Shown: positions 32,730 through 40,530 of the stretch, in pieces
Numbering within the stretch: the first letter of the stretch is position 1
Layout of the letters: each line of letters starts with the position of its first letter
Source of the DNA: Rhodococcus rhodnii
GTDB taxonomy: Bacteria > Actinomycetota > Actinomycetes > Mycobacteriales > Pseudonocardiaceae
Length of the DNA: 64,000 bases
Direction: 5' to 3'
Assembly (NCBI GenBank): GCA_000720375.1
Contig: JOAA01000011.1
Span: forward strand, 124,001-188,000
Program-made: the position numbers and the translations under genes
Notes under the pieces: model-generated
The model's input: only the letters and a program-made list of their open reading frames with translations
Told to the model about the DNA's origin: nothing
The model's database searches: none

Positions 32730-34040
32730 ATGACCGATGGCTACCAGCGATTCGCCCGATCCGGCCCGGGAAAGTTCCTGGTCAAGCGGCTCGGGCTGCC
32801 CAACCCGGTGCCCTTGCGACGTTACCGGCCAGACCAGCCCGCACTACCCGGTCCGGCCGTTGTCGGTGCGGCCAAAGGCGGTCGTGTCGAGGAACAAATC
32901 CGCAAGATCCTCGGCAGCTCGGGTGTCGAGGTCGTTGACACGACCGAGCGGCCCGGTGCGCTGGTCTTCGATGCGACCGGAATCGACAGCGTGGACCGGC
33001 TGCGTGAGCTCTACGACTTCTTCCACCCGCGGATCCGCAACATCGCCGCATCCGGCCGAGTGGTCGTCATCGGCACAACACCGGACGGCTCAAAGGAGTC
33101 GATCGCACAGCGCGCACTGGAAGGCTTCACGCGCTCGGTCGGCAAGGAACTCAAACGCGGCGCAACGGCACAGCTCGTCTACACATCCGGCGACGCCGAC
33201 ATCGAGTCGACGCTGCGATTCCTGCTGTCAGCGAAGTCCGCTTACGTCGACGCCCAGGTCATCCGGATCGGCGACGGCGCTGGCACGCGCCCGGAGAACT
33301 GGCTGACCCCGTTGGCAGGCAAGGTCGCCCTGGTCACGGGTGCATCCCGCGGCATCGGCGCGTCCATCGCGGAGGTTCTTTCGCGGGATGGCGCCCACGT
33401 TGTCGCGTTGGACATTCCCGCACAAGGCGAAGAGCTGTCCGCAGTAGCGAACCGGGTCGGCGGCTCAGCGTTGCAACTCGACATCACGGCGCCCGAAGCG
33501 CCCGCACAGCTCGTCGACTACTTCCGCGCCAGGCACGGCGGCGTCGACATCGTCGTGCACAACGCCGGAATCACCCGCGACAAGACGTTGGCCAAGATGA
33601 CCGAAGCCCAGTGGGACGCGGTGCTGTCGGTGAACCTGGCAGCCCAGCTGCGGATCAACGATGCCCTGCTGGACGGAACATTGCGCACCGGCGGACGGAT
33701 CATCGGCGTCTCGTCGATCGGTGGAATCGCGGGCAACGTAGGCCAAACCAACTACGGCACCAGCAAAGCCGGAGTCATAGGCATGGTCAACGCCTACGCA
33801 CCCCTGCTCGCCGCACAAGGCGGAACGATCAACGCGGTCGCGCCCGGCTTCATCGAGACCCAGATGACGGCGGCGATGCCGCTGACGATCCGTGAAGCAG
33901 GACGGCGAATGAACAGCATGTCCCAAGGCGGCCTGCCCATCGACGTCGCCGAAACCATTGCGTGGTACGCGAATCCCGCATCCGGCGGCGTGAACGGCAA
34001 CGTCGTGCGGGTCTGCGGCCAAAGCCTGCTGGGAGCCTGA
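32730..34040 (+). CDS. fabG4: high-molecular-weight 3-oxoacyl-ACP/CoA reductase, FabG4-like
   Basis: 436 residues. FabG4 reduces 3-oxoacyl-CoA or -ACP with NAD(P)H. The N-terminal 190 residues form a flavodoxin-like domain without its own nucleotide motif, as in mycobacterial FabG4. The C-terminal SDR domain has TGASRGIGASIA, VVHNAGITRD, VSSIGGIAGN and YGTSKAG. The ATG at 32730 follows GGGAGG at good spacing. It is followed 1 bp later by htdX, so the two form one transcript. Confidence 0.93.
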   Translation: MTDGYQRFARSGPGKFLVKRLGLPNPVPLRRYRPDQPALPGPAVVGAAKGGRVEEQIRKILGSSGVEVVDTTERPGALVFDATGIDSVDRLRELYDFFHPRIRNIAASGRVVVIGTTPDGSKESIAQRALEGFTRSVGKELKRGATAQLVYTSGDADIESTLRFLLSAKSAYVDAQVIRIGDGAGTRPENWLTPLAGKVALVTGASRGIGASIAEVLSRDGAHVVALDIPAQGEELSAVANRVGGSALQLDITAPEAPAQLVDYFRARHGGVDIVVHNAGITRDKTLAKMTEAQWDAVLSVNLAAQLRINDALLDGTLRTGGRIIGVSSIGGIAGNVGQTNYGTSKAGVIGMVNAYAPLLAAQGGTINAVAPGFIETQMTAAMPLTIREAGRRMNSMSQGGLPIDVAETIAWYANPASGGVNGNVVRVCGQSLLGA

Positions 34041-34041
34041 C

Positions 34042-34887
34042 ATGCCGATCACCCACACCCACGAACTGGACTCAACCCCGAACCTGACGGTGTTGTTCGG
34101 CAAAGCAGTGCTGACCGGCTTCACCCGCCATGGTTCCGCCTTGCCGTCCACTGTGTACAGCCGATCTCCGGTTGCCGTGGATCCTGGGCACTTGTCGGCA
34201 TACGCGAAGGTATGCGGTTTCCGACTGACAGATCAGTTGCCCATCACATATCCGCATGTCCTCGGCTTCCCATTGCAAGTGAAGCTGATGACCGACAACG
34301 ACTTCCCGTTCCCCCTGGTCGGCTCGGTGCACATCGCCAACCGCATCACCCAACTCCGCCCCCTGTACACAACCGATGCGTTGCGGTTGCAGGTGCACGT
34401 CGAGAACCTGCGTGAACACCCCAAGGGCCACCAGTTCGACATGATCACCTCGGTCTCGGTAGGCGACTCAGTGGCGTGGCACAGCACCAGCACTTATCTG
34501 CGCCGCACCGGTTCTGGCGGTTCTGGCGGTTCGTCCGAGGTTGTTGTCCGGCAGCCCCGCGCCGTGTGGAGGGTCCCCGATGACATTGGCCGCCGCTATG
34601 CCGATGTGTCAGGCGACCGCAACCCGATCCACCTGCACCCGTTGACCGCCAAGCTTTTCGGCTTCCCGCGCGCCATCGCCCACGGCATGTGGACGAAGGC
34701 TCGGTGCCTGGCAGCTTTCGAGGGCCGCTTGCCGGAGGCTTACACCGTCGACGTGAAGTTCAAGCTCCCGGTGCTGTTGCCCGCCAAGGTCGGCTTCGCC
34801 ACCAACCACGCGGAAGAAACCTGGACCTTCGACCTGTTCGACGCCCGCACCGGAAAACCGCACATCACAGGCGAGATCACTGGCTAG
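34042..34887 (+). CDS. htdX: MaoC-like 3-hydroxyacyl dehydratase, HtdX-like
   Basis: 281 residues with a double hot-dog fold. The C-terminal half has the hydratase-2 motif YADVSGDRNPIHLHPLTAKLFGF with catalytic Asp and His, then RAIAHGMWT. The N-terminal half is the degenerate hot-dog that completes the fold. The enzyme hydrates or dehydrates acyl chains, partnering FabG4 upstream, as in mycobacteria. A Gly/Ser-rich linker (GSGGSGGSS) joins the two halves. Its 3' end overlaps the convergent TetR gene by 11 bp. Confidence 0.9.
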   Translation: MPITHTHELDSTPNLTVLFGKAVLTGFTRHGSALPSTVYSRSPVAVDPGHLSAYAKVCGFRLTDQLPITYPHVLGFPLQVKLMTDNDFPFPLVGSVHIANRITQLRPLYTTDALRLQVHVENLREHPKGHQFDMITSVSVGDSVAWHSTSTYLRRTGSGGSGGSSEVVVRQPRAVWRVPDDIGRRYADVSGDRNPIHLHPLTAKLFGFPRAIAHGMWTKARCLAAFEGRLPEAYTVDVKFKLPVLLPAKVGFATNHAEETWTFDLFDARTGKPHITGEITG

Positions 34888-35530
34888 GTGTCCAGACCTC
34901 GCCTTCGACCAGGTCTCCGAAGCCCATCCACACCAGGTTCATCAGCCACGAAGCCACGGTCCGGGTGGGCACGGCGGGGTGGTCGAGCCACCAGTCGGCG
35001 AGTGACTCGCCTGCGCCGACCAAAGCTGCGGCCATTGCCTCGGTGCTCTTCTGGGCGTGTTCGTCCACGCCTTTCTTGGTCGCGGCACCCACCAGAAGTG
35101 CGTCCACCAGGGTGATCGCCCGCGACCGCATAGCGAGAACTTCTTCGCTGAACGGGCCGCCCTGGGAAATCACCTGCCGGTGCAGCACCCGCCAACTCTG
35201 CTTGTTCGCCCCGACGAACTCGAAGAACGACCGCAGGCCCATCCACAGTTGCATGTCGGGCGCCAGGTCGACGTCCACTCCGCCGGCGATGGCTTCCATC
35301 AGCAGGCCGGCTTCGCGGCGGATACATGCCGCGAACAGGTCTTCCTTCGAGCCGAGGTAGGCGTAGATCATCGGCTTTGAGACGCCTGCGACCTCGCTGA
35401 CCTCGTCCATCGAGGCTTCGTGGTATCCGTGCTCGGAGAACACGCGGACGGCCGCGTCCAGGATCTGTCGTTCCCGGACTTCCCGTGGGAGCCGCTTGAC
35501 TCGCCTGTCCTCCACACTCACCGCATCCAC
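34877..35530 (-). CDS. TetR-family regulator of the lipid genes
   Basis: 217 residues. The DNA-binding domain shows RQILDAAVRVFSEHGYHEAS and MDEVSEVAGVSKPMIYAYLGSKEDL. The C-terminal half (SFFEFVGANKQSWRVLHRQV...) is a ligand/dimer domain and could sense acyl-CoA. A 12-bp perfect palindrome (TACTCGCGAGTA) lies 47 bp upstream of its start, and related sites precede fadA2, fabG4 and fadE5. I infer that it represses this set and is released by an acyl-CoA, as for FadR-type TetR proteins; binding is not shown. Confidence 0.88.
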   Translation of the reverse strand: MDAVSVEDRRVKRLPREVRERQILDAAVRVFSEHGYHEASMDEVSEVAGVSKPMIYAYLGSKEDLFAACIRREAGLLMEAIAGGVDVDLAPDMQLWMGLRSFFEFVGANKQSWRVLHRQVISQGGPFSEEVLAMRSRAITLVDALLVGAATKKGVDEHAQKSTEAMAAALVGAGESLADWWLDHPAVPTRTVASWLMNLVWMGFGDLVEGEVWTPSQ

Positions 35531-35576
35531 CCCTCGATGTGTTTGAGATTGCCATCGTAACTACCCGACCGTATTC

Positions 35577-35590
35577 TTACTCGCGAGTAG
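35577..35590. promoter_or_regulatory. TetR operator between the TetR gene and the SCP2 genes
   Basis: TTACTCGCGAGTAG contains the perfect palindrome TACTCGCGAGTA (35578-35589), 17 bp before the SCP2 gene start and 47 bp before the TetR start. It is the best copy of the shared motif. Confidence 0.75.
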
Positions 35591-35606
35591 GTAAGAGGAG
35601 GAGCTC

Positions 35607-36248
35607 ATGCCCGACCTCAGCGTCGAGGCCATCAGCCGGCTCAGCCCGAGCGAGCTGGTCACGCTGATCGACTCGCTCGACCCCACCACCGAGGGCCTCG
35701 CCGATGTCGACATCGACGCGATCGCTCGCAACATCGACCCGGCCAGGCTCACTGGCGACGAGTTCGTCCGCCTGATCAGCGGGTTGCAGCGGCTGTCCAG
35801 CGTCAGCATCGACCTCGCCAAGATGGGGCCGCGGACGTTCGCCAAACTCATCGCGGGCGCGTCGAAGGAGCAGCTCGAGGAGGTGCTCGCTCGGCCTGAA
35901 CTGCGCAAACTCATCCTCGGCGAGATCTTCCGGCGGATGACCACGCACCTGAAGCAGGACAAGGCCAAAGATGTCGAAGCCGTCGTGCATTGGCGGTTCG
36001 ACGGGGGCACCGGCGAGGACGGGTACGACCGCTACGAGACCGTCATCTCCAACGGCACGTGCACGATCAACCGGGAGATGACCAAGGAAAGCCGGGTCAC
36101 CATCACCATGCCGCCGCAGGACTTCCTCCGGCTGATCACGTCGAACGCCTCGGCCCCCGTCCTGTTCATGATGGGCAAGCTCAAGCTGCGCGGCGATCTG
36201 CCGTTCGCCGCGGGCATGCTGCACATGTTCGATCTGCCGAAGCCTTGA
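35607..36248 (+). CDS. SCP2 sterol-binding domain protein 1
   Basis: 213 residues. The C-terminal 110 residues fit an SCP2 lipid/sterol-carrier fold (VVHWRFDGGTGEDGYDRYETVISNGTCTI, then VTITMPPQDFLRLITSNASAPVLFMMGKLKLRGD). The N-terminal helical region contains a repeated DIDAIARNIDPARLTGDEFVRLISGLQ motif. SCP2 proteins bind acyl chains or sterols. ATG 35607 is preceded by GAGGAG. It sits under the shared TetR operator and is followed by a paralog, so both likely serve the lipid pathway. Confidence 0.85.
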   Translation: MPDLSVEAISRLSPSELVTLIDSLDPTTEGLADVDIDAIARNIDPARLTGDEFVRLISGLQRLSSVSIDLAKMGPRTFAKLIAGASKEQLEEVLARPELRKLILGEIFRRMTTHLKQDKAKDVEAVVHWRFDGGTGEDGYDRYETVISNGTCTINREMTKESRVTITMPPQDFLRLITSNASAPVLFMMGKLKLRGDLPFAAGMLHMFDLPKP

Positions 36249-36814
36249 ACCGCTGGAACCGCCTGCCGGACACCAGCGCGTTCGACGAGTTCGCGCGGTC
36301 GATCGACCTTGCGAAGCTGGACGAGGACCAGTTCGTCCGGCTGATCGAGACCATGGACATGCTCGGCAAGGCGGGCACAGGCATTGACCTCGCAAAACTG
36401 AGCACGAGTACGTTCGTCTGGATCATCGAACGGGCTTCGTCCGCCCAACTCGACGCCTTGATGGCGCACGACAATCTCCGGACGGTCGTGCTGAGCGAGA
36501 TCTTCGCGCGGATGGGCAGGCATCTGCGGGACAACGCTCCGGATGCCGTGGTGCACTGGCGTTTCACCGGCGGTTGCGAGACGGGCGGCTACGACCGGTA
36601 CCAGACCGTCATCGAGAAAGGCCGGTGCACGTCAGGGATCGTGCAGGACCGCGACCCACGCGCGACGGTCACGATCACGCCGGCCGACTTTCTCAAAGTG
36701 GCGACGGGCAACGCGTCGGCGCCGCTGCTGTTCATCCGTGGCCGCGTGAAGGTCAAGGGCGACATTCCGTTCATCGCGAACTTCCCGGGCCACTTCGACC
36801 TATCGAGTCCTTGA
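36245..36814 (+). CDS. SCP2 sterol-binding domain protein 2
   Basis: 189 residues from a TTG at 36245 that overlaps the previous stop (TTGA). It is a paralog of the upstream gene: FARSIDLAKLDEDQFVRLIETMD parallels its helical motif, and VVHWRFTGGCETGGYDRYQTVIEKG with NASAPLLFIRGRVKVKGD parallels its SCP2 domain. The longer open frame upstream of the TTG is a shadow of the first gene. The tail overlaps the convergent MocR gene by 44 bp. Confidence 0.82.
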   Translation: MNRWNRLPDTSAFDEFARSIDLAKLDEDQFVRLIETMDMLGKAGTGIDLAKLSTSTFVWIIERASSAQLDALMAHDNLRTVVLSEIFARMGRHLRDNAPDAVVHWRFTGGCETGGYDRYQTVIEKGRCTSGIVQDRDPRATVTITPADFLKVATGNASAPLLFIRGRVKVKGDIPFIANFPGHFDLSSP

Positions 36815-38129
36815 GCACCGCGACCGCTTCGGACACCGAACTGTCCGCCAGGTTGCCGTAGCCAAGCACCAGCGCCGGGTCGCCTGGCCTGGACCGGTAC
36901 GCGTCGAGGCTGACGAGCTTCAAGCCCTGCGCAGCCGCCCGGTGTACGACCTCGTCGGCCGGAGAATCCAAGTGCAGCAACAGGTGCAGCCCAGCGGCAG
37001 CACCTGAGACGTCAAGCGGGCCCAACGCGTCGAGCAGCGCATCGCGGCGTGTGCGGTAACGCAGCCGGGCCGCGCGCAGGTACCGGTGATACCAGCCCTT
37101 CTCGATGAAAGTGGCCAGTGCCAACTGGTCGATGACCGATGGCGACGGCATCGGGACGGTCCATTGTGGAGGAACGACACACCAGCCGATGCCCAAAGCA
37201 GGACTCAACGTCTTGCTGACCGACCCGAGCAGCACGACTCGCCGTGGATCCATACCTTGCACGGTTCCAATGGGCTTACGGTCGTAGCGGAACTCGGCGT
37301 CGTAGTCGTCTTCGAGAATCAGACCGTCGACATCGCGGGCCCACGACAGCAACGCGGCACGCCTCTCCGGCGTGAGCACGACACCGGACGGGAACTGGTG
37401 CGCGGGCGTGACGACGACCGCGCGCACACCATCGGGAATTCGGTCGACACACAGGCCATTCGAGTCCACCGGCACCGGGACGACCTCGAGCCCAGCGTCC
37501 TCGGCCGCCTGCCACACCCGAGTCCACCCCGGTTCTTCCACGGCGATCCGCGTGATGCCTGCCGCGTGCAGCGCGCGACCGACCAAGGTGACGCCGTGGC
37601 ACACGCCGGAGCAGATCAACACATCGTCGGTGACCGCGCCCCGGGTTCGACGCAAGTACTCAGCCAGAACCGTGCGCAACCGCGGATGTCCGCCCGCGAC
37701 CGGCACACCCAGGTCGGTGTGCGGTGCTGTGGACAACGCGTCGCGGACCGCGTCCGCCCAGCGCCTTCGTGGGAAATTGCGCAGGTCCGGCAGGCCGGGC
37801 GCGAGGTCGTACCGCGGCGGTGTGGGCTCCTGCCGGCGTGGCACGGGTTTCCAGATTTCGTCCGCCCAGCAGTGCACGCGGGTCGCCGACCCGGTCCTGG
37901 CCTCGAGGTATCCCTCGGCGACCAATTGTGCGTACGCCTGTGTGACGACCCATCGTGAGCACTGCAGATCTCCGGCCAGTTTGCGGCTCGGCGGCAGTGT
38001 CGCGCCCTTCTTCAGCACGCCCTCACGGATCGCGGTGCGCAGCGCGCGGGCGAGCTGGTCGTGCTGTGCGCCCGAGCCGGACATGTCCAGCAGGACGTCC
38101 CACCCCAAATTGGTCTGCGATCTGCTCAC
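36771..38129 (-). CDS. MocR/PdxR-like regulator (GntR DNA-binding plus aminotransferase domain)
   Basis: 452 residues. The N-terminal 75 residues are a GntR winged helix (AIREGVLKKGATLPPSRKLA, CSRWVVTQAYAQLVAEGYLEA). The rest is a fold-type I aminotransferase-like domain with the PLP lysine in LLGSVSKTLSP and DDYDAEFRYDR. Such proteins sense pyridoxal phosphate or amino acids and often regulate PdxST or a neighbouring divergent gene. Here the divergent neighbour is an aldo/keto reductase across a 45-bp gap, its likeliest target. No pdxST genes are present. Confidence 0.9.
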   Translation of the reverse strand: MSRSQTNLGWDVLLDMSGSGAQHDQLARALRTAIREGVLKKGATLPPSRKLAGDLQCSRWVVTQAYAQLVAEGYLEARTGSATRVHCWADEIWKPVPRRQEPTPPRYDLAPGLPDLRNFPRRRWADAVRDALSTAPHTDLGVPVAGGHPRLRTVLAEYLRRTRGAVTDDVLICSGVCHGVTLVGRALHAAGITRIAVEEPGWTRVWQAAEDAGLEVVPVPVDSNGLCVDRIPDGVRAVVVTPAHQFPSGVVLTPERRAALLSWARDVDGLILEDDYDAEFRYDRKPIGTVQGMDPRRVVLLGSVSKTLSPALGIGWCVVPPQWTVPMPSPSVIDQLALATFIEKGWYHRYLRAARLRYRTRRDALLDALGPLDVSGAAAGLHLLLHLDSPADEVVHRAAAQGLKLVSLDAYRSRPGDPALVLGYGNLADSSVSEAVAVLKDSIGRSGPGSSR

Positions 38130-38174
38130 AGAAGTGGACTGTAGTGCCGGACCGATCGCTCATAGGCTCGAAAT

Positions 38175-39131
38175 ATGAAGAGAGTCCAACTCGGTGATCA
38201 CACAGTCAGCCAGGTTTCGCTTGGCTGCATGCTGATGGGAACGCTTACCGACGAGCCTACCTCCGCGCGCATTCTCGACGCCTTCATCGACGCGGGCGGC
38301 GACTTCCTGGACACGGCCGACTGCTACGCGTGGTGGACGGGCCCGCAAGCCCGGGGCGGGGAGAGCGAGGCAGCGCTTGGTGAGCTGCTGAAAGGCAAGC
38401 GGGACAAGGTCTTTCTGGCGACCAAGGTCTCCGCGGCGATCACGGACCTCGATGCCGCACGCAAAGCACCCAGCGCGGAGCCGTACTACGAAGGCGCCAG
38501 CGCCGAGGTGATCAGGCGCGGTATCGACGGGAGCCTGCGTCGGCTGCAGACCGACCACGTCGACCTGTACTACATCCACGTCGACGACATGGCGACGCCG
38601 TTGGAGGAGACGCTGCAAGCGCTCGACGACGTTGTGCGGGCGGGCAAAGTCCGGTACATCGGTTGGAGCAACGTCTGGACGTGGCGTCTTGAGCAGATAC
38701 GGGCTCTGTGCCGGGAGAACGGCTGGACGCTGCCCATTGTTGTGCAGCAACAGTATTCGTATCTGCCGCCGCGCACGGGCGCGCGCAACGTCGCTGGGCC
38801 GGACATGATCGCCTGGTTGCAGCGCAACCCGGATGTCACGTTGGCCGCGTACTCGCCGATCCTGTCCGGCGTCTACGAAGGCCGTACTGACAAAGCCCGG
38901 ATTTACCAGCAGTACGAGGGCCCGGAAACCGAGGCGCGGCTGGCGGCCGTCGCCAAGGTCGCACAGGAGCTGGGCGTGACCAGCAGCCAGGTCGTGCTGG
39001 CGTGGCTGCAGCAGTCCTCGAAGCAGGTCGTGCCGATCATCGGGCCACGCACGTGGGAGCACTACGAGTCGTACGCGCCCGCGTTCGAGCTTGAGCTCTC
39101 GCCGGACCACATGGCGGTGCTGGATCAGTAG
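38175..39131 (+). CDS. aldo/keto reductase
   Basis: 318 residues of an (alpha/beta)8 NADPH-dependent aldehyde or ketone reductase. The catalytic Asp and Tyr lie in FLDTADCYAWW, the Lys in VFLATKVS, and the His in DLYYIHVDD; cofactor contacts are in the C-terminal PIIGPRTWEHYE. Divergent position next to a MocR regulator suggests a pyridoxal-reductase-like role, though the substrate cannot be assigned. The 45-bp promoter gap suggests little or no leader on the mRNA. The last 7 bp overlap the convergent AraC gene. Confidence 0.9.
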   Translation: MKRVQLGDHTVSQVSLGCMLMGTLTDEPTSARILDAFIDAGGDFLDTADCYAWWTGPQARGGESEAALGELLKGKRDKVFLATKVSAAITDLDAARKAPSAEPYYEGASAEVIRRGIDGSLRRLQTDHVDLYYIHVDDMATPLEETLQALDDVVRAGKVRYIGWSNVWTWRLEQIRALCRENGWTLPIVVQQQYSYLPPRTGARNVAGPDMIAWLQRNPDVTLAAYSPILSGVYEGRTDKARIYQQYEGPETEARLAAVAKVAQELGVTSSQVVLAWLQQSSKQVVPIIGPRTWEHYESYAPAFELELSPDHMAVLDQ

Positions 39132-39859
39132 CGTTCGGCGTAGCGACTGGGGGTTTCGCCGAACATTCTCGTGAAGTCCCTGCTGAAATGGGCCTGGTCG
39201 GCGTATCCGAGATCGGCCGCGAGACCCGCCCAATCGATCTTGGCGCCCTTGGCCATCTGCTCGGTCACCTCGTGCAGCCGGTAGCGCCGGATCACCCACT
39301 TCGGCCCGACACCGACGTGTTCGGTGAACAACCGCTGCAACTGCCGCACGGTCGTGTCGAATTCCTTGGCCAGCACGTCCACTCGCACGATTTCGGGCGC
39401 CGTCGTGATCCGTTCGACGACCTGCGCGGCCAGCTCTGCCTTGGGATCCGGTTCAGGCAGGTTGGCCCGCAGGAAGTCCTCGACCTCGGCAACCGCGTAG
39501 CGAACGGGCATCCCGGTGAAGACCTCACCTGCCGGGATGACCCGGTCGGTGATCGTCGAAACCGCTCGACCGAGGAAAGGCCGGAACATCCCCGGCCGGA
39601 ACGCTATCCCGAACACGCTTTTGCGGCCGTCGAGCACTTGGAACACGTGCCCGCTCGACACGCCGTTGAGGTTCGCCGAGTCCTCATGGAACGTCAGGTG
39701 CACGTTCGGATACGGCACGATCAGCTGGCGGTAGGGCTGCTCGTAATCCCATTCGACCATCCAGTACCGCGCGACATAAGGAGCCAGATCGGGCGCGGGT
39801 TCGGTGAACGTGTGGCTCTGGAACTTCTGCCACGCCAGCTCACGCGGGTCCCTGCTCAT
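39125..39859 (-). CDS. AraC-family transcriptional regulator
   Basis: 244 residues from the ATG at 39859, chosen because a weak AGGCGA lies 4 nt upstream and an earlier start adds non-conserved sequence. The N-terminal domain (PDLAPYVARYWMVEWDY, PYPNVHLTFHED, FGIAFRPGMFRPFLG) is the small beta-rich sensor typical of this subgroup. The C-terminal double helix-turn-helix has RQLQRLFTEHVGVGPKWVIRRYRLH and DLGYADQAHFSRDFTRMFGETPSRY. It lies between the AKR and the TIGR03086-type gene and may control either. Confidence 0.88.
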   Translation of the reverse strand: MSRDPRELAWQKFQSHTFTEPAPDLAPYVARYWMVEWDYEQPYRQLIVPYPNVHLTFHEDSANLNGVSSGHVFQVLDGRKSVFGIAFRPGMFRPFLGRAVSTITDRVIPAGEVFTGMPVRYAVAEVEDFLRANLPEPDPKAELAAQVVERITTAPEIVRVDVLAKEFDTTVRQLQRLFTEHVGVGPKWVIRRYRLHEVTEQMAKGAKIDWAGLAADLGYADQAHFSRDFTRMFGETPSRYAERY

Positions 39860-39911
39860 CTGTCGCCTTTGTTCAATACACGTGGTCGCAGTCCACCCTA
39901 CGGTGGTCCGC

Positions 39912-40481
39912 ATGTCTCCAGACCAGCTCTTCCCCTACGCCACCGGACCCGTGATCGACGTCGTCAACGGGATCAAGCCGGACCAGCTCGGCGAGCAGAC
40001 GCCGTGCGCCGATTTCGACGTCAGCAGACTGCTCAACCACCTGCTGTACTGGGGCCCGTCACTGGAAGGCGCCGCACGCAAGGAAACCGTGCCGCCACCG
40101 GTCACCCCGGAGTCCGAAGTGGACATCCCAGCGGACTGGCAACCGAAGCTGGTCGCGCAGCTGGAGAAGCTCACCGAGTCCTGGCGTGACCCGGCAGCGT
40201 GGGAGGGCACCACGCACATGGGTGGTCCGACGGAGCTGCCTGCCGCAATGGTCGGCGGCATGGTCACCGGCGAGATCGTCGTGCACGGCAGCGACCTGGC
40301 CCGGGCGACCGGCCAAGCGCTTGAGTTCGACGAGAACCTGCTCGCCTACGTGCACAAGGAAGTCGAGTCCGGCGCGGAATGGGGCCGCGACATGGGCGTC
40401 TACGGGCCGGAAGTACCCGTACCCGCGGACGCCCCACTGCTGCACCGGATCCTCGGCCTCACCGGCAGGAACCCCTCGTGA
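39912..40481 (+). CDS. TIGR03086-type protein (mycothiol-dependent/DinB-like metal-binding fold)
   Basis: 189 residues from the ATG at 39912. The N-terminal DQLGEQTPCADFDVSRLLNHLLYW and the later GEIVVHGSDLARATGQ are hallmarks of the maleylpyruvate-isomerase N-terminal/DinB four-helix fold; the conserved His residues normally bind a divalent metal. Actinobacterial members may use mycothiol. The stop codon lies inside a perfect 24-bp inverted repeat. The precise reaction is unknown. Confidence 0.82.
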   Translation: MSPDQLFPYATGPVIDVVNGIKPDQLGEQTPCADFDVSRLLNHLLYWGPSLEGAARKETVPPPVTPESEVDIPADWQPKLVAQLEKLTESWRDPAAWEGTTHMGGPTELPAAMVGGMVTGEIVVHGSDLARATGQALEFDENLLAYVHKEVESGAEWGRDMGVYGPEVPVPADAPLLHRILGLTGRNPS

Positions 40482-40522
40482 GTGTTTTGGCCGGTTCTAA
40501 CCGGCCAAAACACTCACGAGGG
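40473..40522. terminator. perfect 24-bp inverted repeat, bidirectional terminator
   Basis: Arms at 40473-40496 and 40499-40522 pair perfectly across a 2-nt centre. The outer part is CCCTCGTGAGTG, followed by TTTTGGCCGG. It includes the stop codon of the gene ending at 40481 and ends 9 bp before the convergent bkd E2 stop. The CTCGTGAGTG core is shared with the repeat patch at 13521-13760. Confidence 0.85.
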
Positions 40523-40530
40523 TCTAGCTG

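Noticed and set aside
31371..36814. Polyketide or other biosynthetic cluster
   Set aside because: Thiolase, FabG4, HtdX and SCP2 genes match the mycobacterial beta-oxidation/acyl-CoA set; there are no megasynthases or carrier proteins.
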